This document shows positions 53,580-61,955 of a DNA stretch of 64,000 nt, piece by piece. Location: positions 1 to 64,000 of the forward strand of contig JACDEE010000005.1 of the NCBI GenBank assembly GCA_013816585.1, written 5' to 3'. The notes under the pieces are model-generated. The model saw only the letters and a program-made list of their open reading frames with translations. It was not told where the DNA came from and did not search any database. Made by a program: the position numbers and the translations under genes. This stretch comes from Sphingosinicella sp. (lineage in GTDB: Bacteria > Pseudomonadota > Alphaproteobacteria > Sphingomonadales > Sphingomonadaceae). Position 1 is the first letter of the stretch. Each line of letters begins with the position of its first letter.

Positions 53580-54221
53580 ATGTCGTGGACCGATGAACGC
53601 ATCGACCGCCTGAAGGAGCTATGGACAAAGGGCATGACGGCTAGCCAGATCGCCGACGAGCTTGGCGAAGTCAGCCGCAACGCGGTGATCGGAAAGGCGC
53701 ATCGTCTTGGCCTCCAGTCGCGTCCTTCTCCGGTCAAGCCCAATGAGCCATCGGCCCCCAAAGCCAAGGCCAAGCCCGTTGCTCCGCCACCGGCGGAAGA
53801 GACCAGGGTGGAAGCGCCGGCCGCAAGACCCGCGCCGCAGGCGGCTCCCAAACCCGCCGCGCCGGCCGAGCCTGCGCCACCGCAGCCCAGGATCGTTTCC
53901 GTGGGACCCGGGGGTTTTCTCCGCCAGGGACCCGGCGACATGCAATCGCCAATACCCCCCGCACCCCCCAGGCGGCTGGTGCCGGCCAAGCCGAGCGCCG
54001 AAGTCGCCGACAAGACCAGCCTGCTCGATCTGAACGAGAAAATCTGCAAATGGCCGATCGGTCATCCGGGCGAGCCGGATTTCCATTTCTGCGGGCGTCC
54101 GTCCAATCCAGGATTTCCCTATTGCGTCGAACATTGCGGAGTGGCCTACCAAGCGCAGCTGCCTCGGCGCGATCGTCGGCCTCCGCCGCCGTTGCCCTTT
54201 GGCGGGCCGCGTATTCGCTGA
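53580..54221 (+). CDS. gcrA: Cell-cycle regulator GcrA
   Basis: The 213-residue protein opens with MSWTDERIDRLKELWTKGM and SASQIADELG-like helix-turn-helix residues (GEVSRNAVIGKAHRLGL). A disordered Pro/Ala-rich middle follows, then a Cys/His-rich end (ICKWPIGHPGE, FHFCGRP, FPYCVEHCGVAY) that contacts sigma-70 in Caulobacter. GcrA boosts transcription at promoters methylated at GANTC by CcrM. ATG 53580 starts exactly at the conserved N-terminus. It is divergent from the permease gene. Confidence 0.94.
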   Translation: MSWTDERIDRLKELWTKGMTASQIADELGEVSRNAVIGKAHRLGLQSRPSPVKPNEPSAPKAKAKPVAPPPAEETRVEAPAARPAPQAAPKPAAPAEPAPPQPRIVSVGPGGFLRQGPGDMQSPIPPAPPRRLVPAKPSAEVADKTSLLDLNEKICKWPIGHPGEPDFHFCGRPSNPGFPYCVEHCGVAYQAQLPRRDRRPPPPLPFGGPRIR

Positions 54222-54378
54222 CCGCCCGGTCGGCGAAAAAACAGCGGATTTCTGCGGCTTCTGATTTACATCAAGCGGATTTTCAGGAACTTTCGCGGGG
54301 CCATTGTCGTTAGCGCACCATATCCAGGATGCTGCGGAGCCACGCCCGACAGCCCTTGAAAGGAGCCACGATAACGAC

Positions 54379-54540
54379 ATGTCTCATCAGGACGTGACCT
54401 ATTATGAACGCCGGGCCGAGGCGGAGATCGAAATGGCTCAGCGTTCCAGGAACAGCCGGGCAGTACAGGCGCATTACGACCTCGCCACTTTTTATCTGGA
54501 AATGATTTACGGTGAGCCGCAGAAGGCCGCGGCGGAATAG
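54379..54540 (+). CDS. Small conserved-type hypothetical protein (53 aa)
   Basis: The 53-residue acidic, helical protein (YYERRAEAEIEMAQRS, VQAHYDLATFYLEMIYG) resembles short hypothetical proteins I have seen in sphingomonads. ATG 54379 follows AAAGGAGCC by about 12 bp; an in-frame start at 54304 gives an unlikely extension. The upstream 157 bp after gcrA holds nothing else that I can identify. Confidence 0.6.
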   Translation: MSHQDVTYYERRAEAEIEMAQRSRNSRAVQAHYDLATFYLEMIYGEPQKAAAE

Positions 54541-54684
54541 AGACCCGCTGCGCCCAGGTTAAACCTGAATTCCAGATAAAGGCGCCGTTGTAACGGCTCC
54601 CCGACGCGCCGAGCGGCCTTTGAACGCCGGAACTCCGGGCTTTGACCGATTGTTGAGCTGCCAAGCCTTCGAGGAGTGAAGCTT

Positions 54685-55701
54685 ATGAAAAAGATTTTCT
54701 TAATCGCCAGCGCGGCTGCCATGGCCGCGAGCATGCCGGCGCTCGCCAAGCCGGAAAAGGGCGGCGGCGGGGACGGACCTCAAGCGCCTTCGCACGGCAA
54801 TAAGGGCCAAAAGGCCCCTGGCGGCCATTCCGGAGGCGGACGCGTAAAAGTGCAAAGGACTACGGAGTTCAAGCCGCAACGGATGGAACACAAGCCGACC
54901 AAATCCGCCGATCGTCAGGTTCGGCAAGAACGCAAGGCGTTCAAGGCGGACCATAAGCAGATGGCGCCAGCCAGACAGGACCGACAAGAGTGGCGAGGCC
55001 GTGGCGACGGCCGGGCACAGCGTGTCGCCTATGACCATGATCGCCGCGACCGGGATGGCTGGGACCGCGACGATTGGAATAATGACCACGCGGGTATCGG
55101 CTGTCCTCCGGGCCTTGCAAAGAAGCATAATGGCTGCCTCCCTCCGGGACAGGCTCGGAAGTCCTTCGCGGTGGGCGATCAGCTGAGGTCCGACTGGTAT
55201 CGCGATTATAATGTGCCGCTCAGCTATCGCAGCTTCTATTCCGATAGCCCGGAATATTATTACCGATATGATGACAATGGCTATATTTATCGGGTCAACC
55301 GCCAGTCAAATCTGGTGTCGGGCCTGATACCGTTGCTCGGCGGCGGATTCGGTGTCGGCCAGATGCTCCCCGCCGGCTATGGCGCCTATAATGTGCCAAT
55401 CCAGTATCGCGACACCTATTACGACAGGTCGGACGCTTATTACCGCTACGGTGACAATGCCATTTACCAGGTCGATCCGCAGAGCCAGATGATTGAAAGC
55501 GTCGTCGCTCTCTTGACGGGCAACAGCATGGGCGTCGGCCAAGTCCTTCCAACGGGGTATGACGCCTATAATCTGCCGCTTCAGTATCGTGACCAATATT
55601 ACGATAATGACGATTATAACTATCGTTACTCGGACGGAAATATTTACCAGGTGGACCCACAGACCCAGGTGATCGAAGCGATCATCTCCGCGTTGCTCTA
55701 A
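54685..55701 (+). CDS. RcnB-family-like secreted protein with three 60-residue repeats
   Basis: The 338-residue protein has a signal peptide cleaved after ALAK (residue 22) and a Gly/Lys/Arg-rich basic region (residues 23-130). A short Cys-containing segment (IGCPPGLAKKHNGCLPPG, residues 138-154) follows, then the C-terminal region of three repeats. The repeats resemble RcnB, a periplasmic nickel/cobalt-related family, which usually has a single copy. GAGGAG precedes ATG 54685 by about 9 bp; the alternative GTG 54676 adds three residues. A 13-bp dyad (CAGGTT-A-AACCTG, 54555-54567) lies upstream. The exact function is unknown. Confidence 0.78.
   Translation: MKKIFLIASAAAMAASMPALAKPEKGGGGDGPQAPSHGNKGQKAPGGHSGGGRVKVQRTTEFKPQRMEHKPTKSADRQVRQERKAFKADHKQMAPARQDRQEWRGRGDGRAQRVAYDHDRRDRDGWDRDDWNNDHAGIGCPPGLAKKHNGCLPPGQARKSFAVGDQLRSDWYRDYNVPLSYRSFYSDSPEYYYRYDDNGYIYRVNRQSNLVSGLIPLLGGGFGVGQMLPAGYGAYNVPIQYRDTYYDRSDAYYRYGDNAIYQVDPQSQMIESVVALLTGNSMGVGQVLPTGYDAYNLPLQYRDQYYDNDDYNYRYSDGNIYQVDPQTQVIEAIISALL
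55171..55698 (+). repeat. Three in-frame repeats of about 60 codons
   Basis: Units start at residues 163, 224 and 284 (55171, 55354, 55534). Each reads VGDQL or VGQ-[MV]-LP, then about 8 residues, [YN]-N-[VL]-P-[LI], YRS/YRD, YY-rich, RY.D/G, IY[RQ]V[ND], then a hydrophobic helix of [VI]-[SE]-[GSA] type. Units 2 and 3 are closest. The pattern indicates internal duplication. Confidence 0.85.
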
Positions 55702-55769
55702 TGCCTGGCTCGTGACGCAACCGGCACGGGTTTCGTGCGTACTGCCTTCGGGCTTCGGAGGAAAATGTC

Positions 55770-56348
55770 ATGAGCAACCGTGTGATCCTGATTCTGGCAG
55801 TCTCGGCCATTATGACCGCCGGCTGCCAGCAATCGGATGAAGCCAACCAGTCTGTCACCGGCAACGTGCAGGGCACGAATGCAAAGGCAGGCGAAGTGCC
55901 CAAGGGCAGTATCGGGCAGGCCTTGGCCGGTTCAAATGAACATTCCACCCTGGTCCAGGCGGTAAAAGCCGCCGGTCTGGAGGCCACGCTGGCCGGGTCA
56001 CAGCCTTATACCCTGTTCGCGCCGAACAATGCAGCCTTCGGAAAATTGCCAGGAGGATCGGCCGATGAGCTGATGAAATCCGAATCGAAGGCTCGGCTCA
56101 CAGCCCTCATAACCAACCATCTGGTCCCGGGCGTTGTCACTAATGAGGATCTCTCCAGAGCGATCGAGCGAGGTGGTGGCAAGACGCAGCTGGCGACGAT
56201 GGGCGGCAGCACTTTGACGATAAGCAAGGAAGGCAACGCACTGGTCGTCACCGACGCCAAGGGAGGAAAGGCAAGGGTGAAGGGCGCGGAGACCTTACAA
56301 TCGAATGGAGTGGTGCACTCCGTGGATGGCATATTGTCTTCTGGCTGA
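55770..56348 (+). CDS. Fasciclin-domain lipoprotein
   Basis: The 192-residue protein has a lipoprotein signal ending MTAGC (Cys19) and one FAS1 domain (about residues 50-190): HSTLVQAVKAAGLEATL, PYTLFAPNNAAFGKLP (the H1 region), LTALITNHLVPG, and the closing SNGVVHSVDGIL. FAS1 proteins usually take part in adhesion or surface contact. It follows the RcnB-like gene by 68 bp. Confidence 0.9.
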   Translation: MSNRVILILAVSAIMTAGCQQSDEANQSVTGNVQGTNAKAGEVPKGSIGQALAGSNEHSTLVQAVKAAGLEATLAGSQPYTLFAPNNAAFGKLPGGSADELMKSESKARLTALITNHLVPGVVTNEDLSRAIERGGGKTQLATMGGSTLTISKEGNALVVTDAKGGKARVKGAETLQSNGVVHSVDGILSSG

Positions 56349-56366
56349 AAAGATCAGCGAGAGAGC

Positions 56367-57089
56367 TCAGTATCGGGAGGTCTTGGTCCACGCGCCGGCC
56401 TTGAGGCTGGCTATTTCCACCCGTTTGCCCATCCATTCGGCCAGTTCCTCGAAGGATAGCTGCCGATTGAACACAACTCCCGCATAACCGGCCTTGTACC
56501 ACCGTATGATGCCTTTGACCGGCCTCAGGCTTTCGAGCGTGACCACGACTTTCTTGTTGACGCAATTCCAGTCGCTGATCGCGACTTTCAGCCCGCCCAA
56601 GGATATGTCCTGTACTTCGGTGCGGTACAGCACGCCCTCGATGAACAACTCGGCGGTGCAGGTAATATCGAGACGCGGCGGGCGAGGCTTCAGCCCCTTT
56701 CCGCGCTTCGGCCGGTTGGCGAGCAATTCGCGTAGATCGCTATCCTGATCGAATTTGATTCCGCAGCTCGTGTCGCGAGTCCAAACGATTTCGCCCGGTA
56801 GCTGCTGGTTGAAACTGAATTCGACCCTGACTTTTTCGCCGATCGAATGGCTCCGCGTGGTTTCCGCCATCAGTCCGCCGGCCGATATGTTCCGGACCCG
56901 GCAAAGGTCCTGACCCTGGCCCATCACCAGTTTGGCCATCGGAAGCACGGCCAGGATCCGTTGTTCAACCCTACGGTCGTCTGGGCGTGGCACGTCGGTG
57001 TTGAGCGAGAAAGTCGTCGTCTCGAAGGCGAGATCGTCCGTGCGCCCGGTGCGGCCGCCAAACCCCCTTCGGAAGAGCTCTCCCAGCAT
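56367..57089 (-). CDS. Tandem PilZ-domain protein
   Basis: The 240-residue protein holds two PilZ-like barrels. The first (about residues 40-120) has DDRRVEQRI, an RxxxR-type switch, and NISAGGLMAE. The second (about residues 135-225) has RPPRLDITCTAEL and DISLGGLKVA. PilZ domains bind cyclic di-GMP through the RxxxR and D/NxSxxG motifs: the first domain keeps both, the second looks weaker in the RxxxR. It could sense c-di-GMP made or destroyed by proteins such as the CHASE2-EAL enzyme at 62 kb. It is divergent from parE, which starts 162 bp away. Confidence 0.85.
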   Translation of the reverse strand: MLGELFRRGFGGRTGRTDDLAFETTTFSLNTDVPRPDDRRVEQRILAVLPMAKLVMGQGQDLCRVRNISAGGLMAETTRSHSIGEKVRVEFSFNQQLPGEIVWTRDTSCGIKFDQDSDLRELLANRPKRGKGLKPRPPRLDITCTAELFIEGVLYRTEVQDISLGGLKVAISDWNCVNKKVVVTLESLRPVKGIIRWYKAGYAGVVFNRQLSFEELAEWMGKRVEIASLKAGAWTKTSRY

Positions 57090-57250
57090 CAAAGGGTCCC
57101 CAAATTCGACTCACCCATTCGCCGAGGCTAGGCGCGAGCGGTTAAATTTACCTTTCGATTGAACATTTTGTTCGCGAAGCGGAACATAGCTGTGGATTAA
57201 GCTTAGCCTTCGCTTGGCAGCTTCTGCCCGAGCGCCCTATAGCTTCTTTC

Positions 57251-59227
57251 ATGTCCGATCTGTTTGCGTCCAAAATAGCTCCGTCCACCGATTACGATGC
57301 GTCTTCCATCGAAGTTCTGGAGGGGCTGGAACCCGTCAGGCGCCGGCCTGGAATGTATATTGGCGGCATCGACGAGCGCGCGCTTCATCATCTGGCCGCC
57401 GAGGTGCTCGACAATTCGATGGACGAGGCAGTCGCGGGGCATGCCAATCGTATCGAGATGATCCTGGAGCCCGGCAACCGCCTCACCATCATCGATAATG
57501 GGCGCGGAATTCCGATTGATGAACATCCCAAATATCCTGGCAAGTCCGCGCTGGAAGTGATCCTCACCACTCTTCATTCGGGCGGTAAGTTTTCTGACAA
57601 GGCCTATGCGACTTCGGGCGGACTGCACGGCGTCGGAGTCAGTGTGGTCAATGCGCTTTCCGCCGATACAATCGTCGAGGTCGCCCGCAACAAGGAGCTT
57701 TACCGCCAGCGCTTCGAACGGGGCCATCCCATTGGCGGTCTGGAGCATATGGGGCCAACGCCGAACCGGCGCGGCACCCTGATCGCCTTTACCCCCGACA
57801 CGCAGATTTTCGGCGAAGACGCAAAGTTCAAACCAGCGCGGCTCTATCGGCTTGCACGGTCCAAGGCTTATTTGTTCGCCGGGGTGGAAATTCGCTGGAA
57901 ATGCGACCCCTTCCTGATTTCGGATGAAACGCCCGCGGAAGCCATATTCCAGTTCCCCGGCGGCCTTTCGGATCATTTGAAGGAGCAGATCGGCGCCCGC
58001 GAATGCGCCACGGCTGATTTCTTCCGCGGACGCCAGGATTTCGCCGATGGACAGGGCTCGGTCGAATGGGCGGTTGCCTGGCCCTTATGGAGCGAAGGCG
58101 GCTCCTCTTATTATTGCAACACCATCCCGACCCCCGATGGCGGCACGCATGAACAGGGTATTCGGGCTGCTCTGGCCCGAGGGATAAGGGCGTTCGGCGA
58201 ACTGGTCGGGCAAAAAAAAGCCAAGGACATCCAGGCGGACGACATCGTATCGGGCGCCGAAATCATGCTTTCGGTCTTCATCCGCGAGCCCCAGTTTCAA
58301 AGCCAGACCAAGGATCGCCTGACCAGTCCGGACGCCGCGCGGCTGGTCGAGATCGCGATCCGCGACCATTTCGACCATTTTCTCGCCGACCATATGGACC
58401 GGGGCCGCGCCTTGCTGGGCTTCGTCATCGATCGGATGGACGAACGCCTGAAGCGCAAGGCGGAGCGGGAGATCAAGCGCAAGACCGCCACTTCCGGCCG
58501 AAAGCTCCGTTTGCCAGGCAAGCTGACCGATTGCTCCAATGACGATCCAGCCGGCACCGAATTGTTCATTGTCGAGGGCGACAGCGCCGGCGGATCGGCC
58601 AAGCAGGCTCGAAACCGCAAGACCCAGGCAATCCTTCCGATCCGCGGCAAGATATTGAACGTCGCGTCAGCCACCGCGGACAAGATTCGCGCCAATCAGG
58701 AAATAGCCGACCTGACGCTCGCTCTGGGCTGCGGCGTCCGCGAACGCTGCAATCCGGACGAGCTTCGCTATGACCGAATCGTGATCATGACCGACGCCGA
58801 CGTCGACGGCGCCCATATCGCCACGCTTCTGATGACCTTTTTCTTCCAGGAAATGCCGGCTTTGGTGAAGCGCGGTTGCCTCTATCTGGCGCAACCGCCC
58901 CTCTATCGCCTCTCGTCCGGAAGCGTCAGCGCTTATGCCAAGGACGATGCCCATCGCGCCGAGCTGGAAAGCACCTTGTTCAAGGGGAAGAAGGTCGAAG
59001 TGGGCCGGTTCAAGGGGCTGGGAGAAATGAACCCGCAGCAGCTTCGCGAAACGACGATGGACCCGGCCACTCGTTCGATGATCAGGGTGACGTTGCCGGC
59101 GGACTATCAGGATCAGCATGAAGTGCGCGATCTGGTCGATCGGCTGATGGGCAAGAATCCGGAACACCGGTTCGCCTTCATCCAGAGCAAGGCTGCGGAA
59201 GTGGACGAAGAAGCTATCGACGCCTGA
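57251..59227 (+). CDS. parE: DNA topoisomerase IV subunit B
   Basis: The 658-residue type IIA topoisomerase ATPase subunit has a GHKL domain (EVLDNSMDEA, DNGRGIPIDEHP, GGLHGVGVSVVNALS) and a TOPRIM domain (LFIVEGDSAGGSAKQARNRK, MTDADVDGAHI). The C-terminal region ends GRFKGLGEMNPQQL. Length and the missing long insert fit ParE rather than GyrB. It is convergent with the YcaQ-like gene, 3 bp away. Confidence 0.94.
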   Translation: MSDLFASKIAPSTDYDASSIEVLEGLEPVRRRPGMYIGGIDERALHHLAAEVLDNSMDEAVAGHANRIEMILEPGNRLTIIDNGRGIPIDEHPKYPGKSALEVILTTLHSGGKFSDKAYATSGGLHGVGVSVVNALSADTIVEVARNKELYRQRFERGHPIGGLEHMGPTPNRRGTLIAFTPDTQIFGEDAKFKPARLYRLARSKAYLFAGVEIRWKCDPFLISDETPAEAIFQFPGGLSDHLKEQIGARECATADFFRGRQDFADGQGSVEWAVAWPLWSEGGSSYYCNTIPTPDGGTHEQGIRAALARGIRAFGELVGQKKAKDIQADDIVSGAEIMLSVFIREPQFQSQTKDRLTSPDAARLVEIAIRDHFDHFLADHMDRGRALLGFVIDRMDERLKRKAEREIKRKTATSGRKLRLPGKLTDCSNDDPAGTELFIVEGDSAGGSAKQARNRKTQAILPIRGKILNVASATADKIRANQEIADLTLALGCGVRERCNPDELRYDRIVIMTDADVDGAHIATLLMTFFFQEMPALVKRGCLYLAQPPLYRLSSGSVSAYAKDDAHRAELESTLFKGKKVEVGRFKGLGEMNPQQLRETTMDPATRSMIRVTLPADYQDQHEVRDLVDRLMGKNPEHRFAFIQSKAAEVDEEAIDA

Positions 59228-59230
59228 CGA

Positions 59231-60430
59231 TCAGCCCGACAAGGATTGTAATCGGGACGCGAAATCGCCCTTTGGGGCAATTTTCAATCTTTCCAGGCCC
59301 AGCCAACCGGCCATCGACCGCAATTCGAACATAAGCCGTTCAGCCGCCTCGGTAGGCGCGCCCGGCTCCGCATAAGCGGCCTGAACACGAAGCGCTCCAG
59401 CTTGCCGGTCGGCCTTCAGATCGACCCGGGCAACGATGCGATCATCGAGCAGGAACGGCAAGACATAATAGCCATGCACGCGGCGCTCGGCAGGCGTGTA
59501 GATTTCGATTCGATAACGGATCCCAAACAATCGCTCGGTTCGCGACCGATCCCAGATCAGGGGATCGAACGGTGCGAGCAAGGCCTGCCCCGTCGCCCGG
59601 CGCGGCGAATGCGCGTCGGCATGCAGATAAGCCGGCTGGGTCCAGCCCCTGACCTGCACGGGACGCAAGATTCCAGCTTCGACGAGCTCATCGATTCGCG
59701 GCTTGGAATCGCCGGGTTTCAGTCTGAAATAGTCCCTGAGGTCCCCGGCGGTGGCAATTCCGAGCGCCTGCCCCGCTTTCGCCAGCAGAGCCCGATGCGC
59801 GTCCGGCTCGTCTGGCGTCGGCATCTCCATTATCGCGCCCGGAAGTACCCGCTCCGTCAGATCATAGACTCGTTCGAAGCTACCGCGCCGCGTGGCCGTC
59901 GTAATCCGCCCTATCCAGAACAGCCATTCGAGCGCGCGTTTGGTGTCGCCCCATTCCCACCAGCCGGTCCGGCTCTTTCCTTCTTCGAAATCGGAGCTTC
60001 CGAGCGGTCCTTCCGCCTCGATCCGGGCGAGCACCTCATTGACACTCTCCCGCCGTTCGGTGGCAAACGATCTTATGTTCTTCCACACGCCCTCGCCGCG
60101 CTCAGCCCGTGCCATCCGCCAGCGCAACAGCGGCTGATATTCGAGGGGAAGCAGTGAGGCCTCGTGCGCCCAATATTCGAACAGGCGGCGTTTCCTGCCC
60201 CAGGAAGCCTGGTCCAGCATTTCGCGCGAATAGATGCCGAGCCGTGAGAATAAAGGCATGTAATGCGCGCGGACGAGCACATTGACGCTGTCAATCTGGT
60301 GCAGCCCCAGTCTTTCGCTGACCTCGCGCATTCGCCTGGGGGTTACGGGGGTCGCCCGCTTGGGCCGCGCGAGACCTTGCGCGGCCAGCGCAATTCGCCT
60401 GGCCTGCGGCAATGACAGGATCTGGGTCAA
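59231..60430 (-). CDS. YcaQ/AlkX-type winged-helix DNA glycosylase-like protein
   Basis: The 399-residue HTH_42 (DUF1006) protein shows the family catalytic stretch LHQIDSVNVLVRAHYM near residues 46-61. The Gln and Asp in HQID match the QxD motif of interstrand-crosslink glycosylases such as E. coli YcaQ. Three winged-helix domains are expected. It also has SRLGIYSREMLD and LAPFDPLIWDRSRTERLF. It is the last gene of recO-apaG-YcaQ, which makes a DNA-repair link to recO plausible. Confidence 0.85.
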   Translation of the reverse strand: MTQILSLPQARRIALAAQGLARPKRATPVTPRRMREVSERLGLHQIDSVNVLVRAHYMPLFSRLGIYSREMLDQASWGRKRRLFEYWAHEASLLPLEYQPLLRWRMARAERGEGVWKNIRSFATERRESVNEVLARIEAEGPLGSSDFEEGKSRTGWWEWGDTKRALEWLFWIGRITTATRRGSFERVYDLTERVLPGAIMEMPTPDEPDAHRALLAKAGQALGIATAGDLRDYFRLKPGDSKPRIDELVEAGILRPVQVRGWTQPAYLHADAHSPRRATGQALLAPFDPLIWDRSRTERLFGIRYRIEIYTPAERRVHGYYVLPFLLDDRIVARVDLKADRQAGALRVQAAYAEPGAPTEAAERLMFELRSMAGWLGLERLKIAPKGDFASRLQSLSG

Positions 60431-60449
60431 TTTTGCTGGCCTGCCAGAT

Positions 60450-60848
60450 TCAGGTCATCACCGTCGGCGCGGTCAAGGGGAAACGGGGGATCGTCGCGGA
60501 GAAGGCGCCGCCGTTGGACCCCACCATATAATATCGGCCTTCCATCCAGCCGGTCGGGGTATTGAGCGGGCATCCTGAAACATAGTCGAACGCGCCTTCC
60601 GGCTCGATCACCGGCTGCTCGCCCACCACCCCCTCTCCCTGCACTTCGTGCCTTCCGCCAAGTCCATCACCGATGGTCCATTCGCGGGAAATCAACTGGA
60701 CCGCGCTCGTGCCATGATTTTCTATCCGGATATGATAGGCCCAGAACCAATGCTGCTTGGCCGGTTCCGACTGTTCGGGGAGGAAGCTGACGGCGACGCG
60801 CACGGTCACATCGCCCGTGGTTGCGCTGTGGGGGAATAGGGCCTTCAC
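60450..60848 (-). CDS. apaG: ApaG-domain protein
   Basis: The 132-residue protein is a single immunoglobulin-like ApaG domain: WFWAYHIRIENHGTSAVQLI, REWTIGDGLGG, GVVGEQPVIEPEGAFDYVSG and GWMEGRYYMV. E. coli ApaG was linked to cobalt/magnesium handling; the domain also occurs in F-box proteins. Its role here is open. It lies 33 bp after recO and 19 bp before the YcaQ-like gene. Confidence 0.93.
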   Translation of the reverse strand: MKALFPHSATTGDVTVRVAVSFLPEQSEPAKQHWFWAYHIRIENHGTSAVQLISREWTIGDGLGGRHEVQGEGVVGEQPVIEPEGAFDYVSGCPLNTPTGWMEGRYYMVGSNGGAFSATIPRFPLTAPTVMT

Positions 60849-60881
60849 AAGGTCGGAGCTTCTACTGTCGTTCGCTTCGCG

Positions 60882-61613
60882 TCAACGCGTGACCCGATGA
60901 AGCCGCTCCACCAGCCGTTCGCGCGCCGCCAATATATCGGCCTGACGCTCGATCAGCAGGTCTCGCGCCAAAAAGTGGCCGGTTATGCGCAGGCCATCGA
61001 GGATGTCGCTCCATTCCGCCACGCCGCCGCCCAGTAGAAACGGAGGCAGCGGAAACAGCCGGTTGATATAATCCCCTGCCGCCGCAGCGCTTACGGCGCG
61101 GCCGCTCCGCGGACTGACATAGACAAGATTGCTGCGTGTGCCGGTGGCTGCGCATTCAGAAAGGTCCAGGCCAAATCCCAATTGGCGAAGGATCAGCAGT
61201 TCATATCGCACCAGCGCAGTCGCCCAGCCCTTTGCGTTGGGCGCGGCCTCGATTGCCGACAGCATTCCGTCGAGCGCCTCGAACAGGTCCGGATAGGCCT
61301 GCCCCTCCGGCAGCGCCGTTGCCGTCAGCGCGCAGCCCCAGTCGATCGCCGCCGCCGGCAGCGACTCGGCGAGCATAGGCGCCCGGCTGTGAATGAGTTC
61401 GACGGCGAGCTGGGCCAGCTGGTCTTCGGTGCGGGACCTATATTCGGCCTCAATCAAATTGCCCGGCAGCAATATGGGCTTCAGGCGCCGCGATCGGCCG
61501 CCCCGTACATAGCCCGCCTGAATTCCGTCCTTTGGAGTCAGCGCCTTAACGATGGCTCCGTGCTCCCCATGGGCGCGGACAGCGCAGACGATAGCGGGCG
61601 TTTCAAGGTGCAC
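60882..61613 (-). CDS. recO: DNA repair protein RecO
   Basis: The 243-residue protein has an N-terminal OB fold ([46 protein letters not shown]) and a helical domain ([17 protein letters not shown]). The four zinc-binding cysteines of some RecO proteins are not present. RecO loads RecA together with RecR. It is the first gene of the operon and stands 161 bp from the micro-ORF in the other direction. Confidence 0.92.
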   Translation of the reverse strand: MHLETPAIVCAVRAHGEHGAIVKALTPKDGIQAGYVRGGRSRRLKPILLPGNLIEAEYRSRTEDQLAQLAVELIHSRAPMLAESLPAAAIDWGCALTATALPEGQAYPDLFEALDGMLSAIEAAPNAKGWATALVRYELLILRQLGFGLDLSECAATGTRSNLVYVSPRSGRAVSAAAAGDYINRLFPLPPFLLGGGVAEWSDILDGLRITGHFLARDLLIERQADILAARERLVERLHRVTR

Positions 61614-61692
61614 GGGTAGAACCTAGCCCCGGTCCCTAGGCGCAGCAATGGCAGTAATCCGCCGATTGTCGCGAATGGTTAACAATTCCCTA

Positions 61693-61730
61693 CTTGATGT
61701 AGTTAATGAGATAGGTTAACACTCATCAAG
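61693..61730. repeat. Dyad CTTGATG-N24-CATCAAG before the micro-ORF
   Basis: Two 7-bp inverted arms (61693-61699 and 61724-61730) flank an AT-rich stretch with two copies of GGTTAAC nearby. The location, 45 bp before a micro-ORF, suits a regulatory site. No clear -10 box was found. Confidence 0.4.
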
Positions 61731-61774
61731 CGCAGTCATCTGGGCGGCGTAAAAATTTCGCTAGGGAAAAGCAG

Positions 61775-61858
61775 ATGTCCAAGAATCAAAATCAGCCGAC
61801 TCGGGGCTTTTGGGACTGGTATGGCGCAGGTTGGGGCGGCGGCGGCGTCCGCGGCTGA
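61775..61858 (+). CDS. 27-codon micro-ORF (MSKNQNQP...GGGGVRG)
   Basis: ATG 61775 has a good AGGGAAA Shine-Dalgarno at 8 bp and encodes 27 residues. They begin MSKNQNQPTRGFWDWY and end GWGGGGVRG, with three Trp and nine Gly. It stands alone in the 342-bp gap between recO and the CHASE2-EAL gene, the only opening on this strand. Possible roles are a leader peptide, a short envelope or secreted peptide, or nothing; no processing enzyme lies next to it. It is followed by two hairpins. Confidence 0.5.
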   Translation: MSKNQNQPTRGFWDWYGAGWGGGGVRG

Positions 61859-61868
61859 AGCCTCTGAT

Positions 61869-61932
61869 GTGGTCGAATCGACCACCTCTCATTACAGAGT
61901 TTCGTAAACGCCCTGCAAGTCGGGGCGTTTAC
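61869..61932. terminator. Two hairpins after the micro-ORF (possible bidirectional terminator)
   Basis: First, GTGGTCGA-A-TCGACCAC (61869-61885) forms a 17-nt palindrome with almost no loop. Second, GTAAACGCCC, a 9-nt loop and GGGCGTTTAC (61904-61932) form a strong 10-bp stem. Neither side has a clean T tract. They lie between the convergent micro-ORF and EAL gene, where a terminator is expected. Confidence 0.4.
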
Positions 61933-61955
61933 TATTGGGCGCGCCGCCGAAACGA

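Noticed and set aside
57100-57250. Promoter or operator between PilZ and parE
   Set aside because: AT-rich but no clear -35/-10 pair or dyad that I could defend.
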